Positions 37,332-49,418 are shown, counted from the stretch's first letter. The stretch: DNA of 64,000 nucleotides from Piscicola geometra (GCA_943735955.1 OX030971.1:4273900-4337899); one strand, 5' to 3'. Program-made: numbers and translations. Notes: generated by a model not told the origin, from the letters alone.

Positions 37332-37515
37332 CCGTTAATAATAATGACGAGCATTATTATAGTGGCGTATAACCCGAACGGGCTTCTAGGCCACTTAGGC
37401 TGCATATTTTCACTTGCGCCTTTGGGTTACTAGGGCATTGGTTGCACTTGAACCTAGGACCATTCATTGTTGGTCAAGCCGAGAGTCGTTGCCGACTCAG
37501 CTACCCGTTCACCCG
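37332..37515 (-). mobile_element. tRNA-derived SINE, minus orientation
   Basis: Read on the minus strand it runs GTGAACGGGTAGCTGAGTCGG (box A-like AGCTGAGTCGG), CCTAGGTTCAAGTGCAACC (box B-like GGTTCAAGTGC), then ACCCAAAGGCGCAAGTG and GGCCTAGAAGCCCG, and ends in ATAATAATGCTCGTCATTAT. A second copy in the plus orientation is at 55,620-55,785, so this is a dispersed family with pol III promoter boxes and an AT-rich tail. Confidence 0.85.
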
Positions 37516-37577
37516 TTATTCAGTTCTGTTGTTAGCAGCGTTGAGAAGACTGCTCAAGGGAAGAGACGTCCACTCTT

Positions 37578-38815
37578 TCACATTGTACATCCAGCTCTTT
37601 TTCTGACGGCCTCAGCGACGACTTCCTTGCAGCGTGCCTTGTAGCACCGTCTTGGAGAGTGAATCGTGCCTGACGACGTGGCCAACCAAGTAAACTTTCG
37701 ACGTTTGACAGTTCCTAAAAGAGGTTCTTGTTGTCCAGCCAGTGCTGTTGTGATCTGATGTACGTAGTTGTTTTTTCTGTGCTCCAAGTCAGAGATGCCG
37801 TGGAGTTTACGGAGACATTTAGATTCAAAGACCTGTATCTTGCGTTCTGTTTCCGCGTTAAGCGTCCAGGTCTCACATCTGTAAGTTAGGATACTGATCA
37901 CCAGTGACTTGTAGTCTGTATCTGACGGAGAAGCTGATAGAATTACTTAACCACAACTGATTAAGCCTGACCATTGCAGCAGTTGCCATTGAGATTGTGG
38001 TTTTGATCTTTGTGGTGCTTGTTCCATCCTTCGACAGGGTTACTCCAAGGTACTTGAACAGTGACACTTCTAGCTTTTACCATTCATCGTTATTTCAGTT
38101 GAGTTGTTTGTTGTGCTATTCGCCCTTCAACAAAGTGGTAATCTTCCATTATTAAAAACAAACCGTCATGCCAAACGCAGTCGAAAGCTTTTTTGAAGTC
38201 TATAAAGTTGTGATAGATCTCGCGTTGGTGTTGCAAGTGTTGTTCTGGGATCAGCCTGCCGTTGAAGACCTTCTCCACAGTGCTTCACCCAGCTCTGTAT
38301 CCAACCGGTTCTTCAGCTAGAATTTATCCGACCTTGTTTAGGATTATCCGTAGCACAGGATGGCTGATGAGACTGATGGTGCGGTAGTTTTCACAGAGTT
38401 TGATGCTACCCTTCTTAGACACAGGGATTATCAGCGATCGGGTCCATTCCTTCTTCATCTCAGTGGACCACTTTTTCCTCTCTCAAATTTCCTGGCATAA
38501 TATTGTCATTGCTGCAGTGGTTGCTTCTCCTGCATGTTTGATCAGTTCCGAAGGAGCCTTATCCACTCCTGACGGGTTTCTCAGATAACGCCCTTCCACC
38601 TCAGTGTGGAAGGACTTTCATCGCTAGTTTCAGGCCTGGAATAACTTTGAAATACTGGAATTGGTTCTAAGGGGGTAGATGGTGAGTTCGCTACAGTATT
38701 CAGTCCATCTTTTGTGTACTGCGTTGCTTTCATCGTCAGAACGTTTCCTTGAGCGTCTGCTTTGGGAAGACTTGTCTTGTGAGGCCTTGAGAGTGCTGTG
38801 AGCCCACTTCTATCC
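37578..38815 (-). pseudogene. Decayed RTE-like LINE reverse transcriptase fragment
   Basis: On the minus strand successive pieces in shifting frames read RWTEYCSEL, DKAPSELIKHAGEATTAAM, WTRSLIIPVSKKGSIK, NYRTISLISHPVLRIILN, FIDFKKAFDCVWHDGL, LFKYLGVTLSKDGTST and LTYRCETWTLNAETERKIQV. These are in the right order for a non-LTR reverse transcriptase of the endonuclease-reverse transcriptase type common in marine invertebrates. The YADD catalytic block, which should lie between KAFDxVWHDGL and FKYLG, is deleted (around 38,070-38,170). Several stops and frameshifts are present. The copy is dead and lies in the RIF1 intron in the same orientation as the gene. I favour an RTE-like clade, but the clade call is tentative. 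Confidence 0.85.
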
Positions 38816-38945
38816 ACATACAAAGACAGACAATGGCGCATATACAAAGACAGACAATGGTACATATACAAAGACGGACAATGGTACATATACAAAGACA
38901 CACAATGGTACATATACAAAGACAGACAACGGGGCATACAAGGAG
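38808..38945 (+). repeat. 24-bp minisatellite, about 5.5 units
   Basis: The unit is ACAATGGTACATATACAAAG + ACAG with a few substitutions. It lies between the LINE fragment and RIF1 exon C. Confidence 0.92.
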
Positions 38946-38963
38946 AAAAAATGGAAGACGAAC

Positions 38964-39072
38964 CTTGGGAGTGGGGAGGGGGAGATTATCGAGATGGGAG
39001 GGCGTGGTGGAGGCGAGGTGGCCGATGGTGGTGATGTTGTGTGAAGTCAGCAGTTGTTTCAAGCCTCTCACC
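38964..39072 (-). CDS. RIF1: RIF1 homologue, exon C (TIG-type C-terminal motif)
   Basis: The 109-bp exon runs from acceptor ATGACAACAG to donor CCCAAG|GTTCGT. It starts with one base that completes a Trp codon from exon B (TG|G), then encodes VRGLKQLLTSHNITTIGHLA and STTPSHLDNLPLPTPK. The pattern W-x-RGL-x-QL-x(5)-NI-x-TIG-x-L-x(2)-x-T-x(2)-x(3)-LP-x(2)-x-PKV is the conserved C-terminal motif of animal RIF1. The phase matches on both sides (2 to 1, then 0 to 0). This is the single most diagnostic exon for the RIF1 assignment. Confidence 0.9.
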
Positions 39073-39491
39073 CTGTTGTCATGGTGATGATGGTGGAGTG
39101 TTGATGATGATTGAGTTTTGATGATGATGGTGGAGTGTTGTCATGGTGATGATGGTGGAGTGTTGTCGTGATGATGATGATGGTGGAGTGTTGTCGTGGT
39201 GATGATGGAGTGTTGTCGTGGTGATGATGGAGTGTTGATGATGATGATGATGATGATGAAGTTTTGTCATGGTGTTGATGATGATGATGATGATGGAGTG
39301 TTGATGATGATGATGATGATGATGGAGTGTTGATGATGATGGTGATGGAGTGTTGATGATGATGATGATGGAGTGTTGATGATGATGATGATGAAGTGTT
39401 GATGATGATGGTGATGATGATGGTGTTGATGATGATGATGATGATGATGGAGTGTTGATGATGATGATGATGATGATGATGATGAGCAGAC
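39073..39491 (-). repeat. RIF1 intron B-C: (GAT/GGT/GTT) trinucleotide-rich array
   Basis: The 419-bp intron (donor CCATG|GTCTGC, acceptor GACAACAG) is composed almost entirely of GATGATGGTGGAGTGTTGAT-type repeats on the plus strand. The sense strand is therefore CA- and CAT-rich. Confidence 0.88.
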
Positions 39492-39701
39492 CATGGCGAG
39501 GCAGCGAGTTGGTGGATGACGTGGTTGATGGATGCTTGAGAGTGCCTCAGAGGTGGGTAAATGACGTCATCATCATCATCATCACCACCATTGCTTCTAG
39601 CATCATCATCCTCGCAACCATTGGTTTCCTCACAAGTTTTAGCAGTAGCAGTAGTAGCAGTAGTAGTAGTAGTAGTAGGGGTAGTAGGGGTAGTAGTAGT
39701 G

Positions 39702-39765
<64 letters not shown>

Positions 39766-40216
39766 TAGTAGTGTTGTCTCTATGAAGATCATCCTCAGAC
39801 AGTGCATCTGTTAGCCTTTCACTTACTCCATCTCCCTCTCTCTTTTTGCTATTCTCCCCCATGATGCCAATATTATTATCAACATTCTTATTATTCTTAT
39901 TTATATTATTAATCTCTTTTTTTTCCCTTTCATTAGTGACAACTCGATCATTGCTAGGAATATAAATACAAGAATTGTTAGTGTGACCATTGAGACTGTG
40001 AACCATCTGCAACTTGCCTCCACCACCTCCTCCTCCACCACCACCACCTCCTCCACCACCACCACCTCCTCCTCCACCACCACCTCCTCCTCCACCACCA
40101 CCTCCTCCACCACCACCACCACCTCCTCCACCACCTCCTCCACCACCTCCACCTCCACACAAACTCTTCCTCGCCGGAATCTCCAGCGTCTGCACCCTTT
40201 CAGAGAAGGCAACCCT
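39492..40216 (-). CDS. RIF1: RIF1 homologue, exon B (RVxF PP1-docking motif)
   Basis: Acceptor CTCCAATGCAG precedes RVAFSERVQTLEIPARKSLC in phase 0, so the PP1-docking motif RVAF forms the first four residues (40,205-40,216). About 48 glycine codons follow, then KLQMVHSLNGHTNNSCIYIP, an Asn/Lys/Glu-rich region (NNINKNNKNVDNNIGIMG), SERLTDALSEDD, about 28 threonine codons, an acidic Asp stretch and VIYPPLRHSQASINHVIHQL with AASPW at the end. The YPPL...I..QL....W segment matches the region of vertebrate RIF1 just before the exon C motif. Donor GCCATG|GTCTGC splits the Trp codon, in phase with exon C. The 725-bp length equals 241 codons plus two bases. The Gly and Thr runs are in-frame trinucleotide expansions not expected in vertebrates. 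Confidence 0.88.
39650..39778 (+). repeat. (AGT)n microsatellite encoding a Thr run in RIF1 exon B
   Basis: AGTAGTAGT runs with occasional GGT/GGG; on the sense strand these are ACT threonine codons with a few proline and alanine interruptions. Confidence 0.93.
40017..40160 (+). repeat. (CCACCT)n / (CCACCA)n microsatellite encoding about 48 Gly in RIF1 exon B
   Basis: CCACCACCT and CTCCTCCACC mixtures; on the sense strand every codon is GGT or GGA, so the run is pure glycine. It begins about 20 codons after the RVAF motif. Confidence 0.93.
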
Positions 40217-40404
40217 CTGCATTGGAGTGGTGCACAACAGCAGTAGTGATGGTGGTGGTGCACAACAACAGTAGTGATGGTGGTGGTGCACAACAGCAGT
40301 AGTGATGGTGGTTGAGGACATATGTGGTTTGTTAGAACTATGAATTCGTTTTGTCAAATCGTGAATCAGAAATTCTCCGCGTTTACATCTTAGTTTTATG
40401 ATTA

Positions 40405-40605
40405 TATTAATTATTGTATTATATTGTATTATATTGTATTATTTTGTATTATTTTGTATTTTATTGTATCATATTGTATTATATTGTATTATTTTGTATT
40501 TTATTGTATCATATTGTATTATATTGTATTATATTGCATTTTATTGTATCATATTGTATCATATTGTATCATAGTGTATTATATTGTATTATATTTTATT
40601 GTATT
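40405..40605 (+). repeat. AT-rich 10-bp array (TATTGTATTA type)
   Basis: TTATATTGTA, TTATTTTGTA and TCATATTGTA units of 10 bp repeat about 20 times. Confidence 0.9.
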
Positions 40606-40721
40606 GCATATCTGCAGCGTCTTGATCACTTTATTTATCCTATACTATTTGATAGGAATTCGTGTAGGATTGGGCGAATTGATTGTTTATGATTTTACGA
40701 TATTGGAATTGTCCTCAAGGG

Positions 40722-43700
40722 AGGTGCATATAGAGGGGTGCATATAGAGGGGTGCATATAGAGGGGTGCATATAGATGGGTGCATATAGAAGGGTGCATA
40801 TAGAGGGGTGCATATAGAGGGGTGCATATAGAGGGGTGCATATAGAGGGGGTGCATATAGAGGGGTGCATATAGAGGGGTGCATATAGAGGGGTGCATAT
40901 AGAGGGGTGCATATAGAGGGTGCATATAGAGGAGTGCATATAGAGGGGTGCATATAGAGGGGTGCATATAGAGGGGTGCATATAGAGGGGTGCATATAGA
41001 GGGGTGCATATAGAGGGGTGCATATAGAGGGGTGCATATAGAGGGGTGCATATAGAGGGGTGCATATAGAGGGGTGCATATAGAGGGGTGCATATAGAGG
41101 GGTGCATATAGAGGGGTGCATATAGAGGGGGTGCATTTAGAGGGGTGCATATAGAGGGGTGCATATAGAGGGTGCATATAGAGGGTGCATATAGAGGAGT
41201 GCATATAGAGGGGTGCATATAGAGGGGTGCATATAGAGGGGGTGCATATAGAAGGGTGCATATAGAGGGGTGCATATAGAGAGGGTGCATATAGAGGGGT
41301 GCATATAGAGGGGTGCATATAGAGGGGTGCATATAGAGGGGTGCATATAGAGGGGTGCATATAGAGGGGTGCATATAGAGGGGTGCATATAGAGGGGGTG
41401 CATTTAGAGGGGTGCATATAGAGGGGTGCATATAGAGGGTGCATATAGAGGGTGCATATAGAGGAGTGCATATAGAGGGGTGCATATAGAGGGTGCATAT
41501 AGAGGGGTGCATATAGAGGGGTGCATATAGAGGGGGTGCATATAGAGGGGTGCATATAGAGGGGTGCATATAGAGGGTGCATATAGAGGGGTGCATATAG
41601 AAGGGTGCATATAGAGGGGTGCATATAGAGGGGTGCATATAGAGGGGTGCATATAGAGGGGTGCATATAGAGGGGTGCATATAGAGGGGTGCATATAGAA
41701 GGGTGCATATAGAGGGGTGCATATAGAGGGGTGCATATAGAGGGGTGCATATAGAAGGGTGCATATAGAAGGGTGCATATAGAGGGGTGCATATAGAAGG
41801 GTGCATATAGAGGGGTGCATATAGAGGGGTGCATATAGAGGGGTGCATATAGAGGGGTGCATATAGAGGAGTGCATATAGAGGGGTGCATATAGAGGAGT
41901 GCATATAGAGGGGTGCATATAGAGGGGTGCATATAGAAGGGTGCATATAGAGGGGTGCATATAGAGGGGTGCATATAGAGGGGTGCATATAGAGGGGTGC
42001 ATATAGAGGGGTGCATATAGAGGAGTGCATATAGAGGGTGCATATAGAGGGGTGCATATAGAGGGGTGCATATAGAGGGGTGCATATAGAGGGGTGCATA
42101 TAGATGGGTGCATATAGAGGGGTGCATATAGAGGGGTGCATATAGAGGGGTGCATATAGAGGGGTGCATATAGAGGGGTGCATATAGAGGGGTGCATATA
42201 GAGGGGTGCATTTAAAGGGGTGCATATAGAGGGGTGCATATAGAGGGGGTGCATATAGAAGGGTGCATATAGAGGGGGTGCATATAGAGGGGTGCATATA
42301 GAGGGGTGCATATAGAGGGTGCATATAGAGGGGTGCATATAGAGGGGTGCATATAGAGGGGTGCATATAGAGGGGGTGCATATAGAGGGGTGCATATAGA
42401 GGGTGCATATAGAGGGGGTGCATATAGAAGGGTGCATATAGAGGGGTGCATATAGAGGGGTGCATATAGAGGGGGTGCATATAGAGGGGTGCATATAGAG
42501 GGGGTGCATATAGAGGAGTGCATATAGAGGGGGTTCATATAGAGGGGTGCATATAGAGGGGTGCATATAGAGGAGTGCATATAGAAGGGTGCATATAGAG
42601 GGGGTGCATATAGAGGGGTGCATATAGAGGGGTGCATATAGAGGGTGCATATAGAGGGTGCATATAGAGGAGTGCATATAGAGGGGTGCATATAGATGGG
42701 GTGCATATAGAGGGGGTGCATATAGATGGGTGCATATAGAGGGGTGCATATAGAGGGGTGCATATAGAGGGGTGCATATAGAGGGGGTGCATATAGAGGG
42801 GTGCATATAGAGGGGGTGCATATAGAGGGGTGCATATAGAGGGGTGCATATAGAGGGGTGCATATAGAGGGGTGCATATAGAGGGGGTGCATATAGAGGG
42901 GTGCATATAGAGGGGGTGCATATAGAGGGGTGCATATAGAGGGGTGCATATAGAGGGGTGCATATAGAAGGGTGCATATAGAGGGGGTGCATATAGAGGG
43001 GTGCATATAGAGGGGTGCATATAGAGGGTGCATATAGAGGGTGCATATAGAGGGTGCATATAGAGGGGTGCATATAGAGGGGTGCATATAGAGGGGTGCA
43101 TATAGAGGGTGCATATAGAGGGTGCATATAGAGGGGTGCATATAGAGGGGTGCATATAGAGGGGTGCATATAGAGGGGGTGCATATAGAGGGGTGCATAT
43201 AGAGGGGTGCATATAGAGGGTGCATATAGAGGGGTGCATATAGAGGAGTGCATATAGAGGGGTGCATATAGAGGGGTGCATATAGAGGGGTGCATATAGA
43301 GGGGTGCATATAGAGGGGGTGCATATAGAGGGGTGCATATAGAGGGGTGCATATAGAGGGGTGCATATAGAGGGGTGCATATAGAAGGGTGCATATAGAG
43401 GGGTGCATATAGAGGGGTGCATATAGAGGGGTGCATATAGAGGGGTGCATATAGAGGGGTGCATATAGAGGGGTGCATATAGAAGGGTGCATATAGAGGG
43501 GTGCATATAGAAGGGTGCATATAGAGGGGTGCATATAGAAGGGTGCATATAGAGGGGTGCATATAGAGGGGTGCATATAGAGGGGTGCATATAGAGGGGT
43601 GCATATAGAGGAGTGCATATAGAGGGGTGCATATAGAGGGGTGCATATAGAGGAGTGCATATAGAGGGGTGCATATAGAGGGGTGCATATAGAAGGGTGC

Positions 43701-46700
43701 ATATAGAGGGGTGCATATAGAGGGGTGCATATAGAGGGGTGCATATAGAGGGGTGCATATAGAGGGGTGCATATAGAGGAGTGCATATAGAGGGTGCATA
43801 TAGAGGGGTGCATATAGAGGGGTGCATATAGAGGGGTGCATATAGAGGGGTGCATATAGATGGGTGCATATAGAGGGGTGCATATAGAGGGGTGCATATA
43901 GAGGGGTGCATATAGAGGGGTGCATATAGAGGGGTGCATATAGAGGGGTGCATATAGAGGGGTGCATTTAAAGGGGTGCATATAGAGGGGTGCATATAGA
44001 GGGGGTGCATATAGAAGGGTGCATATAGAGGGGGTGCATATAGAGGGGTGCATATAGAGGGGTGCATATAGAGGGTGCATATAGAGGGGTGCATATAGAG
44101 GGGTGCATATAGAGGGGTGCATATAGAGGGGGTGCATATAGAGGGGTGCATATAGAGGGTGCATATAGAGGGGGTGCATATAGAAGGGTGCATATAGAGG
44201 GGTGCATATAGAGGGGTGCATATAGAGGGGGTGCATATAGAGGGGTGCATATAGAGGGGGTGCATATAGAGGAGTGCATATAGAGGGGGTTCATATAGAG
44301 GGGTGCATATAGAGGGGTGCATATAGAGGAGTGCATATAGAAGGGTGCATATAGAGGGGGTGCATATAGAGGGGTGCATATAGAGGGGTGCATATAGAGG
44401 GTGCATATAGAGGGTGCATATAGAGGAGTGCATATAGAGGGGTGCATATAGATGGGGTGCATATAGAGGGGGTGCATATAGATGGGTGCATATAGAGGGG
44501 TGCATATAGAGGGGTGCATATAGAGGGGTGCATATAGAGGGGGTGCATATAGAGGGGTGCATATAGAGGGGGTGCATATAGAGGGGTGCATATAGAGGGG
44601 TGCATATAGAGGGTGCATATAGAGGGTGCATATAGAGGAGTGCATATAGAGGGGTGCATATAGAGGGTGCATATAGAGGGGTGCATATAGAGGGGTGCAT
44701 ATAGAGGGGGTGCATATAGAGGGGTGCATATAGAGGGGTGCATATAGAGGGGTGCATATAGAGGGGTGCATATAGAAGGGTGCATATAGAGGGGTGCATA
44801 TAGAGGGGTGCATATAGAGGGGTGCATATAGAGGGGTGCATATAGAGGGGTGCATATAGAGGGGTGCATATAGAAGGGTGCATATAGAGGGGTGCATATA
44901 GAAGGGTGCATATAGAGGGGTGCATATAGAGGGGTGCATATAGAGGGGTGCATATAGAGGGGTGCATATAGAGGGTGCATATAGAGGGTGCATATAGAGG
45001 AGTGCATATAGAGGGGTGCATATAGAGGGGTGCATATAGAAGGGTGCATATAGAGGGGTGCATATAGAGGGGTGCATATAGAGGGGTGCATATAGAGGGG
45101 TGCATATAGAGGGGTGCATATAGATGGGTGCATATAGAGGGGTGCATATAGAGGGGTGCATATAGAGGGGTGCATATAGAGGGGTGCATATAGAGGAGTG
45201 CATATAGAGGGGGTGCATATAGAAGGGTGCATATAGAGGGGTGCATATAGAGGGGTGCATATAGAGGGGTGCATATAGAGGGGTGCATATAGATGGGGTG
45301 CATATAGAGGGGGTGCATATAGATGGGTGCATATAGAGGGGTGCATATAGAGGGGTGCATATAGAGGGGTGCATATAGAGGGGGTGCATATAGAGGGGTG
45401 CATATAGAGGGGGTGCATATAGAGGGGTGCATATAGAGGGGTGCATATAGAGGGTGCATATAGAGGGTGCATATAGAGGAGTGCATATAGAGGGGTGCAT
45501 ATAGAGGGTGCATATAGAGGGGTGCATATAGAGGGGTGCATATAGAGGGGGTGCATATAGAGGGGTGCATATAGAGGGGTGCATATAGAGGGTGCATATA
45601 GAGGGGTGCATATAGAGGGGTGCATATAGAGGGGTGCATATAGAGGGGGTGCATATAGAGGGGTGCATATAGAGGGGTGCATATAGAGGGTGCATATAGA
45701 GGGGTGCATATAGAAGGGTGCATATAGAGGGGTGCATATAGAGGGGTGCATATAGAGGGGTGCATATAGAGGGTGCATATAGAGGGGTGCATATAGAGGG
45801 GTGCATATAGAAGGGTGCATATAGAGGGGTGCATATAGAGGGGTGCATATAGAGGGGTGCATATAGAGGGGTGCATATAGAAGGGTGCATATAGAGGGGT
45901 GCATATAGAAGGGTGCATATAGAGGGGTGCATATAGAGGGGTGCATATAGAGGGGTGCATATAGAGGGGTGCATATAGAGGAGTGCATATAGAGGGGTGC
46001 ATATAGAGGGGTGCATATAGAGGAGTGCATATAGAGGGGTGCATATAGAGGGGTGCATATAGAAGGGTGCATATAGAGGGGTGCATATAGAGGGGTGCAT
46101 ATAGAGGGGTGCATATAGAGGGGTGCATATAGAGGGGTGCATATAGAGGGGGTGCATATAGAGGGGTGCATATAGAGGGGGTGCATATAGAGGGGTGCAT
46201 ATAGAGGGGTGCATATAGAGGGTGCATATAGAGGGTGCATATAGAGGAGTGCATATAGAGGGGTGCATATAGAGGGTGCATATAGAGGGGTGCATATAGA
46301 GGGGGTGCATATAGAGGGGTGCATATAGAGGGGTGCATATAGAGGGGTGCATATAGAAGGGTGCATATAGAGGGGTGCATATAGAGGGGTGCATATAGAG
46401 GGGTGCATATAGAGGGGTGCATATAGAGGGGTGCATATAGAGGGGTGCATATAGAAGGGTGCATATAGAGGGGTGCATATAGAAGGGTGCATATAGAGGG
46501 GTGCATATAGAGGGGTGCATATAGAGGGGTGCATATAGAGGGGGTTCATATAGAGGGGTGCATATAGAGGGGTGCATATAGAGGGGTGCATATAGAAGGG
46601 TGCATATAGAGGGGTGCATATAGAGGGGTGCATATAGAGGGGTGCATATAGAGGGGTGCATATAGAGGGGTGCATATAGAGGGGTGCATATAGAGGGGTG

Positions 46701-48395
46701 CATATAGAAGGGTGCATATAGAGGGGTGCATATAGAGGGGTGCATATAGAGGGGTGCATATAGAGGGGTGCATATAGAGGGGTGCATATAGAGGGGTGCA
46801 TATAGAGGGGGTTCATATAGAGGGGTGCATATAGAGGGGTGCATATAGAGGGGTGCATATAGAGGGGTGCATATAGAGGGGTGCATATAGAGGAGTGCAT
46901 ATAGAGGGGTGCATATAGAGGAGTGCATATAGAGGGTGCATATAGAGGGGTGCATATAGAGGGGTGCATATAGAGGGGTGCATATAGAGGGGTGCATATA
47001 GAGGGGTGCATATAGAGGGGTGCATATAGAAGGGTGCATATAGAGGGGTGCATATAGAGGGGTGCATATAGAGGGGTGCATATAGAGGGGTGCATATAGA
47101 GGGGTGCATATAGAGGGGTGCATATAGAGGGGTGCATATAGAAGGGTGCATATAGAGGGGTGCATATAGAGGGGTGCATATAGAGGGGTGCATATAGAGG
47201 GGTGCATATAGAGGGGTGCATATAGAGGAGTGCATATAGAGGGGTGCATATAGAGGGGTGCATATAGAGGAGTGCATATAGAGGGGTGCAGATAGAGGGG
47301 TGCATATAGAAGGGTGCATATAGAGGGGTGCATATAGAGGGGTGCATATAGAGGGGTGCATATAGAGGGGTGCATATAGAGGGGTGCATATAGAGGAGTG
47401 CATATAGAGGGTGCATATAGAGGGGTGCATATAGAGGGGTGCATATAGAGGGGTGCATATAGAGGGGTGCATATAGATGGGTGCATATAGAGGGGTGCAT
47501 ATTGAGGGGTGCATATAGAGGGGTGCATATAGAGGGGTGCATATAGAGGAGTGCATATAGAGGGGGTGCATATAGAAGGGTGCATATAGAGGGGTGCATA
47601 TAGATGGGTGCATATAGAGGGGTGCATATAGAGGGGTGCATATAGAAGGGTGCATATAGAGGGGTGCATATAAAGGGGTGCATATAGATGGGTGCATATA
47701 GAGGGGTGCATATAGAGGGGTGCATATAGAGGGGTGCATATAGAGGGGTGCATATAGAGGAGTGCATATAGAGGGTGCATATAGAGGGGTGCATATAGAG
47801 GGGTGCATATAGAGGGGTGCATATAGAGGGGTGCATATAGATGGGTGCATATAGAGGGGTGCATATAGAGGGGTGCATATAGAAGGGTGCATATAGAGGG
47901 GTGCATATAGAGGGGTGCATATAGATGGGTGCATATAGAGGGGTGCATATAGAGGGGTGCATATAGAGGGGTGCATATAGAGGGGTGCATATAGAGGGGT
48001 GCATATAGAGGTGCGTATAGAGGGGTGCATATAGAGGGGGTGCATATAGAGGTGCATATAGAGGGGTGCATATAGAGGGGTGCATATAGAGGTGCGTATA
48101 GAGGGGTGCATATAGAGGGGTGCATATAGAGGGGTGCATATAGAGGGGTGCATATAGAGGGGTGCATATAGAGGGGTGCATATAGAGGGGTGCATATAGA
48201 GGGGTGCATATAGAGGGGTGCATATAGAGGGGTGCATATAGAGGTGCGTATAGAGGGGTGCATATAGAGGGGGTGCATATAGAGGTGCATATAGAGGGGT
48301 GCATATAGAGGGGTGCATATAGAGGGGGTGCATTTAGAAGGGTGCATATAGAGGGGTGCATATAGAGGGGTGCATATAGAGGGGTGCATATAGAT
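40722..48395 (+). repeat. 14-bp minisatellite GGGGTGCATATAGA, about 550 units
   Basis: The unit GGGGTGCATATAGA is mostly 14 bp; 13-bp (GGG) and 15-bp (GGGGG) units, GAAGGG, GGAGTG and GATGGG variants and rare GTGCGTATAG or GTGCATTTAG units recur in blocks. The recurring variant order shows higher-order segmental duplication (for example around 42,210-42,540 and 43,980-44,290). The repeat gives minus-strand open frames of over 1,000 codons (MHPSICTPLYAP-type), which are artefacts. Each unit carries a run of three to five G on the plus strand, which is the template strand for RIF1. Confidence 0.97.
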
Positions 48396-48809
48396 GAAAA
48401 CTCTTGTCTAATTTGTGATGAGCATCTTTTCGGCTCAGTAAGGTGCTTTTCCCTTTTTCCAAGCTGAAGATCGCACGATGTGACCCTTTCAGGAATTAAA
48501 TTATTTTGTTGTCTTCTAAACTCTTTATTAATTTAATCATTTTTATTTTCAAATTAGGCTTATAATTATTTCTCAAATTGTGTGTATTATCCCTGTGCAG
48601 CAGAAAGTAAAATAATTTGTAAAATATTATTTGAATGTTGAACTATTCTGTGTAAATAAATTTAACAATAATTAATGAAGCAAAAAAACCAAATAATATT
48701 ATAAATCACTTGTGGAAACCACATAAACGAAAGCGTATCTTGAAGCGCATTTTTATGACATCTTTCAATTTTAAGGCCGTTTTTTTCGGCCCTGGCTCTC
48801 GCACAAAGT
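48396..48809. other. AT-rich intronic sequence, nothing recognised
   Basis: Between the minisatellite and the inverted dispersed repeat I see no gene and no named repeat. A GGCTCT-rich patch at 48,793-48,815 leads into the repeat. Confidence 0.5.
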
Positions 48810-49052
48810 GGCTCTTCACGGCTCCGATTTGGCTCTCCTTTTTATAGACAAAATCAATTTCCAAAAAAAATGTAACTTTATAATATAATTTAGCTTTTAA
48901 TGTGCACTAAGAATGCGACGGTTTCGAGCCCAAAGGAACACTGGAGATTCGCTTCAATCGGTTCCAATAATAATGTTCCTTGAGCCTCGTGGACCTCTCG
49001 TGCTCACATTTAAAGGAACAAATTGATGCGTAACTTTCTTTCGCATTCGACG
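48810..49052 (-). mobile_element. Dispersed repeat, about 243 bp, inverted relative to 62,049-62,291
   Basis: Contains GGCTCTTCACGGCTCC, TTTTTATAGACAAAATC, TGTGCACTAAGAATGCGACG, CGCTTCAATCGGTTCC and CTCGTGCTCACATTTA in that order. The reverse complement of the same series lies at 62,049-62,291 with scattered substitutions and one indel of about 15 bp. GAGCC-type motifs near one end resemble subterminal repeats of a DNA transposon, but I cannot classify the element. Confidence 0.85.
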
Positions 49053-49194
49053 GACGCCTCACAAAGTCCACCATCGGCTGCTGATGGTGACTTTTGGTTA
49101 ACCTTGAATTCTTGCTGCTTCGGATCCGTCCCATCCCTTTCATGTACTTGATGAATCAGCGTTCATATTTAATCTGCAGTGAAAGCGCAACAGG

Positions 49195-49310
49195 CCAGAC
49201 AGACCGAAATTCGCTTTGAGCGCCTAAACTTCACACTTTCTTCTTTTCGGCCACGTTTCATTTTATTTTTGCATTTCCGGCTCATGTGCTTTCCGGTCGA
49301 AATATTTTCT
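49195..49310. repeat. Short CCGAAA/TTTCGG-rich fragment
   Basis: GACCGAAATTCGCTTTGAGC and later TTTTCGGCC, TTTCCGGC and TTTCCGGTCGAAA resemble the start of the longer cluster at 53,294. Probably a fragment of the same element. Confidence 0.45.
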
Positions 49311-49418
49311 AATAACCAAAAATTTCTTTTTCCTCAACATACGTGTGTGTGCATTTACTTATTAAACTGAAATTTTTCTCGTTAATTACTTTTTTTCTTA
49401 TTTTAATTAATCTGTAAA

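Larger units (their letters stand above)
37087..38963 (-). other. RIF1 intron C-D (1,877 bp) filled with repeats
   Basis: It is bounded by donor AAG|GTTCGT at 38,963 and acceptor CCACAG at 37,087. Inside are CAT/ATG trinucleotide tracts (37,120-37,275), an inverted tRNA-derived SINE, a decayed RTE-like LINE and a 24-bp minisatellite. Almost no unique sequence is left. Confidence 0.75.

Noticed and set aside
39068..39480. Histidine-rich extension of RIF1 exon B (HHHHQHS runs)
   Set aside because: The frame after SPW is the triplet-repeat intron; the donor CCATG|GTCTGC and the split Trp codon with exon C explain the sequence better.
40695..48389. Minus-strand open frames of over 1,000 codons with MHPSICTPLYAP repeats
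   Set aside because: They are the translation of a 14-bp stop-poor minisatellite; 14 is not a multiple of three, all frames look alike, and the array lies in an intron.
48907..49143. Short frame shared with 61,994-62,248 as a conserved peptide
   Set aside because: The two segments are copies of one dispersed repeat in opposite orientation; similarity is at DNA level, including outside the frame.
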